64,000 nt of DNA from Cylindrodendrum hubeiense (Eukaryota; Ascomycota; Sordariomycetes; Hypocreales; Nectriaceae), in NCBI GenBank assembly GCA_014621425.1, contig JAANBB010000018.1:186001-250000 (forward strand), given 5' to 3'. This document shows, one piece after another, positions 58,425 through 64,000 of the stretch. The position numbers and the translations under genes are program-made. How positions within the stretch are numbered: the first letter of the stretch is position 1; every line of letters starts with the position of its first letter. Below the pieces are notes generated by a model. It ran no database searches. It was not told where the DNA came from and worked only from the letters and a program-made list of their open reading frames with translations.

Positions 58425-59339
58425 ATGACGCGCTGGGACGATTAGCTCCGTCTTGGTCAACTCCTTGAACAACCACACCAGGTCAAAGCTTGCGAACAGC
58501 TGCTCATATACACCTCGTTCTGGTTGACAGCTCGAACTAATGGTTTTCAACGCTATCAAAATATACCCCAGCTAGACCGCGGACAGAACTCTCATGCATC
58601 CATTAGTGCGCTTTGATGAACCCGTAGCGAGAACTCAAAGCGTGAAAGAGGTTGCAGCCTGTGCAGCGATTGGCGCGCTGAGAAATAATAGCACAAGGGC
58701 TAAATTAGGTCGTGTAGTATAGATAGGGAATAAGAGTGAATGGCAGGGCGTTATCCCAGACCTGGGCGCTTGGGGCTCAACTGACTTGTTCTTACAGCCT
58801 AGCTTAGATATAAACTCAATCTGGCCTCGGACGGTCTAAATAAGCAACCAGTATAGCTAGCCTGATAATCCACTGCGATTTTATGCATTGGCCCGTCCCT
58901 AAATATCGCTGAGGCTTGCGTCTGGCTTGACGGCCCTTTGTTCAGTTCCAGTGCAGGGGATTGCAAGTTGTGAGGTGAAAAACAGGCCAGTTTTCACCCT
59001 GTAGTTCCATGGTTGCTCTAGTAACCAAATTTTTCTTCCCAGGGTCGACCGTTGTGCAAACCCCTGGCTTTTATCCCGCTAAAAAACGTGGGCCCATTGC
59101 TTTGTGCACTATCAATTACCATATCGGGCTTAATTGTGAGCTTTTCTGGCACAATCTCTCATCTGACCCCTTTTATGAATGCGCGTTTCATCTCGCTACG
59201 AGAATGTCCCACTCTTTGCCAAGCAAAACAAAGCCTAAAACCAGGTGCGTCCTGCTCTTCCCGTAGACATGCAGCCCATTTTTCGTACCCAATTCTTTTT
59301 CGTTCCCTTCCCGACGTGAACTGTGGCAAGTCATTTACT
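58425..59339. other. Interg­enic, no gene recognised
   Basis: The frame of the next gene is open upstream to about 59052, but its only ATG there (MNARFISL) is followed by sequence without domain features, so the later ATG was chosen. Confidence 0.4.
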
Positions 59340-60580
59340 ATGTTCCGGTCGAAGGCTCAATACGAGCCCGAGGCGGCTTGGCTTTCGCCTGCAGACCTAG
59401 AACATGGGATTGACTCCAGCAACCGCCTCAACAGCCCCAGTGTCGTCAAGAGTGTGCTCCAGCCCCTGGAGCAGAAGATATACCAGTATGATGTGCTGAT
59501 GCAACAGACCCATCAACAAACGGTGCAGCTCGACGAGGAAATCCGCCTCATGCAGGAACAGAGGTCTCGGGCCGAGGAACGATTTATCTTAGCTCAAGGC
59601 AAGCTTGACGAGTATGAGCAACATCACCAAGATGTTAGCAGAGCGCTGCGAGGCGAGTACAACCCCCACCCCCAGCCTGAACGGGTAAAACATGTGGTGC
59701 GAATAGAGAACATCGACAAGCAGACTCCTCAGTACGACAGGCAGGCCCCTCTGTACGACAAGGAGACTCCTCTATACCAGAACGAGAAACAAGCACCATT
59801 AGACCTGGGCCGTTTAGATCCTAGCGGCAGCTTCACCCACCACCAGATCTTTTACATCTTTATCATGGCTGGCCTGGGTGGCATGATTATCTCCGGTGGC
59901 GTAAATTTTGGCCTGGCCTACGGTAAGTGTACATTGAGTGCCACGCCACATACACTATTCGACTGGTCAACGAAACTGACACCCAGGTGTTGGAATCAAA
60001 AGTGATGTATACGACTCAAAACACAGTCAAAAACCCAATCTACCTTTTCCGACTGCCTAATACCTTATCTGGAGATGCTGCTGTTACTATTATCATTCAG
60101 TGCATCCTCACTTGGTTTATGGAAAAGGGATTAGTCGGTCACGATCTTTCCCGTCGCGGTGTGCAGCCCATTGGATTTATCTCAAAACCTACCTCTCCGT
60201 GGCAGAGGCGGCTATTCTTCCTCCCCCCTTTGGGTTATGACAGAGCGGTGGATGCAGAGGCCAAGTGTGAGCCCCAAGCGGAATCAACTAAGCCAGGTAT
60301 TGGAACTATCCTTTCTTCTGTGCTTCAGGAAGCACTAAGAGGTTTCCTCATAGCTGTAGTAAGCTTTTTGTTACTCTGGCCTATATCTGTAGGTGTTTTG
60401 ATAGCGTTTGGGGAACGCACAGGCGGAGACTATACGTATGATGATCGGTGGATTCCGCAAATATTCAAGGGAATCCTGGGCGGAGTACTGGGATTATTGA
60501 CAACGCCATTGATGGCCATGTTCTGGCTTATTAAAGCAGGGTGGGAGGGAAAGCAGCCACACTGGGTCTTAAAAATATAA
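59340..60580 (+). CDS. DUF2456 fungal membrane protein
   Basis: Two exons (59340-59922 and 60003-60580) give 386 residues with ATG 59340 (MFRSKAQYEPEAAW). Residues about 40-110 form a coiled coil (LEQKIYQYDVLMQQTHQQTV, LDEEIRLMQEQRSRAEERF). A repetitive stretch follows (DKQTPQYDRQAPLYDKETPLY). The membrane half starts with FYIFIMAGLGGMIISGGVNF and continues with LFRLPNTLSGDAAVTIIIQC, RRGVQPIGFISKP, LRGFLIAVVSFLLLWPISVG and IFKGILGGVLGLLTTPLMAM, giving four helices. The LPNTLSGDAAVT and VQPIGFI phrases are the DUF2456 signature. The acceptor (TCAAAAG at 60002) is inferred from frame. Function unknown; probably an internal-membrane protein. Confidence 0.82.
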
Positions 60581-61346
60581 AACTATTCGCATATACTGGC
60601 ACAAACCATCCAATCGGTCACCCATATTGTGACATTTAGTGCCCAGATTTCATTTTCTCCGTCGAGAATACAACAGTCTGTCGTATTAACACTAATAAAT
60701 GGGAGATTTTCATAGACTAAACTTCATCTAAGTTAATACGGTCTTCATTCCAATATTTAAGCGAAAGTGAATGGCAGACATCGATGCCTCGCAACATCAG
60801 GTTGTGTCTCCTTAAAGTCGACTTCATCGAAAAGGATTGACCCACATAGCATGCACCGTTACGCGGCTGTGAACTTCATGACAGTACTGATAAAATAACT
60901 AATAATAGGCTTTCACTGTATAATATGTTGTGTTAGATGGCTCCAATACACAACACATCAACATCCCAGCAAATCGTAGGATAAGGGAAAAGAAAGAGTC
61001 AATGTTATCATTGCCATTAGTGCCATTTAACGGCTAGACAGTGGCAACAGCACAGTTAACACATGCGCAAATAGCGACCTCAACTACAGTCGTCAGTCAA
61101 GAAACAGCACTGCAAATATACGTAAACTCAAAACGAACGTCACACAAGCGACTTGAATGCAGTGAAAATTGATATTGACTGCTATACGATCCTTGGTCAG
61201 TCATGTTGAAATGACTTTAAGCTATCAATCCCGGTGTTGAAGAGCCGAAATTGAACAATTTGAAAACAAATGAACACAAGCCTCTGATGTAGGCAGATTG
61301 ATCCCTGTTCTACCCATCAATCCATGCCTTTGAGGCTTGTCCAGCT
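60581..61346. other. Convergent intergenic region
   Basis: No gene or repeat recognised. Confidence 0.45.
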
Positions 61347-61851
61347 TCAACCATTACGCGTTATTGTGATGGAGACAGTGCCAATGGCACCACCGCTAAC
61401 GTTCCACGGCCCAAGGACAACAGAATAGTCAGATGTCTCAGCATCGTAGCTCGTAATCTCAACATTATTCGTCGGTGAGCCCCAAGGACAGTCCCATTTG
61501 GTAGTACAAATCTTGGTGTCTCCATCGAACAGATCGAAGTTACCTGTGGTGCCTGATGGTGATTGCTCTCGGCCACACGAACTGATAGTCTCGATTGTGC
61601 CAGGCGCAATGACAATCGAGTCGACCTCCTGGATTGAAATTTCACGGTCCTTCGAACCCTTGTAGAATTTTCCGCTAGATCAAAGGTCAACAAGGACTGT
61701 TGAAAGGTTTGAGAGCGGTGAGCACTTACTAAGAAAGGTACGCATTATTAACAGAGATGTCATTCTTCTTCATGCGGTTCTTGATGTCGAAGGCAACCCA
61801 CTGCGCTTCGGCCTTCACTTCAACGTTCGTTTCGGTCTGGGTGGTAGACAT
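61347..61851 (-). CDS. Aegerolysin-family protein
   Basis: Two exons (61851-61730 and 61674-61347, intron GTAAGT...GATCTAG) encode 149 residues, the usual size of aegerolysins. Family features are AQWVAFDIKNRMKKNDISVN in the N-terminal sandwich, AYLSYGKFYKGSKDREI, SSCGREQSPSGTTGNFDL, DGDTKICTTKWDCPWGSPTN and a glycine-rich C-terminal strand (SGGAIGTVSITI). There is no classical signal peptide, as is usual in the family. Aegerolysins bind specific membrane lipids, and some form pores together with a MACPF-domain partner. A probable partner starts 1.7 kb away in divergent orientation. The leader contains a 43-bp direct repeat. Confidence 0.92.
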
Positions 61852-61872
61852 AATGATTTGTGAAGTGGAGAT

Positions 61873-61957
61873 TTTGTAAAGGCAAATGTAAACTTGGTGT
61901 GAAAGATGGGTAGACTTTGTAAAGGCGAATGTAAGCTTGGTGTGAAGGATGGGGAGA
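61873..61957. repeat. 43-bp direct repeat in the aegerolysin leader/promoter
   Basis: Two adjacent units starting TTTGTAAAGGC (61873 and 61916) and containing AATGTAARCTTGGTGTGAA. They differ at a few positions. They lie just upstream of ATG 61851. Confidence 0.8.
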
Positions 61958-62149
61958 GGAGAAATATACACCGGATGATAGGAGCTTTAAATACAGAAAT
62001 ACGGATACCAACCCTCCCAGCACGGGTTGCCCCCATATCAACGTCTGAATCATCCACTGGCTATCTAGTACGACATGAACCAATAAAGACTCAGAGGTGA
62101 GAGGGCGGTTACCGATGTGAAACTTACTGCCTGTGTTTGTCTTGAACTC

Positions 62150-63335
62150 GGCAAGTAAAGTGATGCCGCTTTATTTTACGGGCAATGGGGTATCTTCGTG
62201 CTGAACCCTGATCTAAGAGACTGCGCAGCCCGTCATTCACTTGCATCGATACTCATCATCGGCTTAAGTTCAACGAATAACGAGGCGCTTGTCTATTTTA
62301 CGGGCAAATACGCATCTATTTTCCTGTTTTGAAGACTTACCCTTAAAGAATGCGTAGCCTGTCCTACACTTACGTCACTATGTATTACCGTTTCAAGCCC
62401 GACAAATAAAGAGTCGCCGGCCTATTATGCGGGGAAATAGATATCCTTGTTCTGAACCCTGATCCTGAAAGAATGCGTATCCCGTCATGCACTTACGTCA
62501 CTGTGTATTATTGTATTCAGTCCGGCAAATAAAGGGGCGCGGGTCTATCCCTTTACCTGCGTTAAGGCTCGGTGCAGGTTACGGGATCCACCACACCCCT
62601 GTCCGGTGTTGTGGGGGACTTCTATCACCATACAATTTGTATGTAATCATATGTACCGTTGATTTCCTCATTAGAATCTACCACTCTCAACCTAATGCAC
62701 CGAGTCTTCACGCAGCCAAAGGGATACCATCATATCTGTGTTTTAGTCTAAACTCCGATCCTGAAAGAATTTTGGCGTGTCTTATACTTACGCCAGCCAC
62801 AATACGCTATTGTCTTAAGCCCGGCAGATAAAGAGGTACCTGTTTGCACGGGCAAATCCGTGTTTTGATCCAAACTCTGATCCTACAAGAATGCTTACTG
62901 GCCGACCTTATACTTACGCCAGCCACAGTGTGCTATTGTCTTACGGCAAAGAAAGGGATGACGGTCTATACGGCCCTTGTGTTTTGGGTTCAAACGTCGA
63001 TGCTGAAAGAATACTGACCTGTCTTATATTTACGCCAGCCACAATGCGCTATTGTCTTAAGCCCGGCAAATGAAAAGGTCCCGGTCAGCACGGGCAAATC
63101 CGTGTTTTGGCCTGACCTCGGATCCCAAAATAATACTGGTCTGACATATACTTACGCCACTATGTGTTGTCTGTAAGCCTGACAAATAAAAAGATGCCGG
63201 GCTATTATACGGGCAATTAGGTATCGTGCTCTGAAACCTGATCCAAAAGGAATGCTGGCCCGTTCTATACCTACATCATTACGCATATCTACTTGAAACC
63301 TAGCAAATAGAGGAATCACCAGACCTTTTCATGGA
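62150..63335. repeat. Degenerate tandem repeats of about 120 bp
   Basis: About ten copies. The landmark GGCAAATAAAG (or close variants) recurs at about 62401, 62524, 62822, 62944, 63063, 63180 and 63301, spaced 117-124 bp apart. Each unit also holds CTGATCCTGAAAGAATG and TTACGTCACTRTG or TTACGCCA. An unrelated stretch at about 62560-62740 interrupts the array. The array fills most of the interval between the two divergent genes at 61851 and 63560. Confidence 0.8.
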
Positions 63336-63559
63336 TTGACTGTAAGTCGAAGGGGCAGGACGAAGTGGCGACATTAAGGGTAGGGGATTATACTGCCGGG
63401 ATTATTGGGCTCTGTGTACGTACTCCTGGGATATAAAAGTAGCAGGGGTTGCCTGAGATGTGCATCCTTAAATTCATCACCACTGAATTTACCTACTGCT
63501 ATTACAGAGCTCAATTTTTTACCTCAGCCCTCTCTCACTCTTCATCTCCATTACCAACA

Positions 63560-64000
63560 ATGTCGAATCAAGAACAGGTTCCGTATGTTGACGGGTTGAC
63601 CGAAGGTCAAGGGTAAGGCATTGAGAAATGATATTCTACCAACTTCCAGAAGTGTGCTAAAATCAATGACTAGGTTCAATACGTATGACCAGAGTGGCTG
63701 CGTTCATGATGCTGTGCGCATTACAAGAGGACCTACTTCAGCGGAGAATTCCAACGATGTTGAGGTGATCTACAACGCGGATGAGATGACCGATTATACG
63801 TAAGGTCCATTAAAAGATCTAAACTGTTAAATACAACGCGGCTTTAACTGTGATACAGGAAATTCGTCAAATCCCTCGACATTAGCGCTGGTGCGGGTGT
63901 TTCAATGTTTGGAATGGGAGGCGGTGTTGATGCAGAGTTTCTTGATCGCGAGGAAGTATGATTTATAAATCTCAAGGGGCTATAAAATTCTAACAGCGCA
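63560..64000 (+). CDS. Probable MACPF-type partner protein (partial, cut by window end)
   Basis: Three exons are visible: 63560-63612, 63674-63799 and 63859-63955, all in frame. The start ATG follows a CA-rich leader (ACCAACA). The first 92 residues read as a cytosolic start (VPYVDGLTEGQGFNTYD), GCVHDAVRIT, a segment MTDYTKFVKSLDISAGAGVS and a glycine-rich GMGGGVDAEFLDREE. Fungal MACPF proteins that pair with aegerolysins start in this way, with a short N-terminal segment and an LDISA...G...FLDR motif. The diagnostic central MACPF motif lies beyond the window, so the assignment rests on this start and on the aegerolysin neighbour. Confidence 0.55.

Noticed and set aside
62150..63335. Possible coding exons such as the frame at 62487-62831
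   Set aside because: The frame runs across a tandem repeat array and shows no domain features.

Overview
The window is nuclear DNA of a filamentous ascomycete (Pezizomycotina). Almost every gene has several introns of about 45-110 nt with GTRNGT donors and CTAAC-like branch points. Zn2Cys6 regulators, MFS transporters and HET and TPR-CHAT proteins are present. Old copies carry C-to-T and G-to-A changes of the repeat-induced point mutation (RIP) type. I cannot name genus or species. I saw no tRNA, rRNA or CRISPR array. Exon models were assembled by hand from splice signals and reading-frame continuity.

Layout. 0.9-7 kb: a broken small secreted Cys-rich gene, an APH-family kinase with a frameshifted 5' remnant, a secreted beta-helix-like protein and a peptidase S66 enzyme. 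7.8-19.6 kb: a compact metabolic cluster of SMP-30-type lactonase, sugar-porter MFS, SDR dehydrogenase and two Zn2Cys6 regulators, plus a RIP-mutated fragment copied from the MFS gene. Uptake, aldose oxidation to a lactone and lactone hydrolysis would form a coherent oxidative sugar pathway. The motif CGGCAATTGA recurs in three promoter regions there.

20-37.6 kb: a second gene set holding an alpha/beta hydrolase, a Dal5-like MFS, a cytochrome b5-FMN hydroxyacid dehydrogenase, a regulator-like protein without a zinc finger, an extended SDR, a 2-oxoglutarate/Fe(II) oxygenase, a DUF1275 membrane protein, a Gfo/Idh/MocA oxidoreductase and an aldo/keto reductase. An 11-bp palindrome, CTCGGTCCGAG and variants, sits in three divergent intergenic regions of this set.

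39-58 kb: an immunity-gene graveyard. A TPR-CHAT gene is decayed and is split by a 3.9-kb AT-saturated DNA transposon with about 90-bp terminal inverted repeats and a 10-bp target-site duplication. A HET-domain gene is also decayed. Between them lie two apparently intact neighbours, a PARP-like ADP-ribosyltransferase and a PARG-like glycohydrolase, which form a possible writer/eraser pair. A second cytochrome b5-FMN dehydrogenase follows at 52-53.8 kb.

59-64 kb: a DUF2456 membrane protein, then an aegerolysin gene and, divergently, the 5' part of a probable MACPF-type partner cut by the window edge. About ten degenerate 120-bp tandem repeats lie between these last two.
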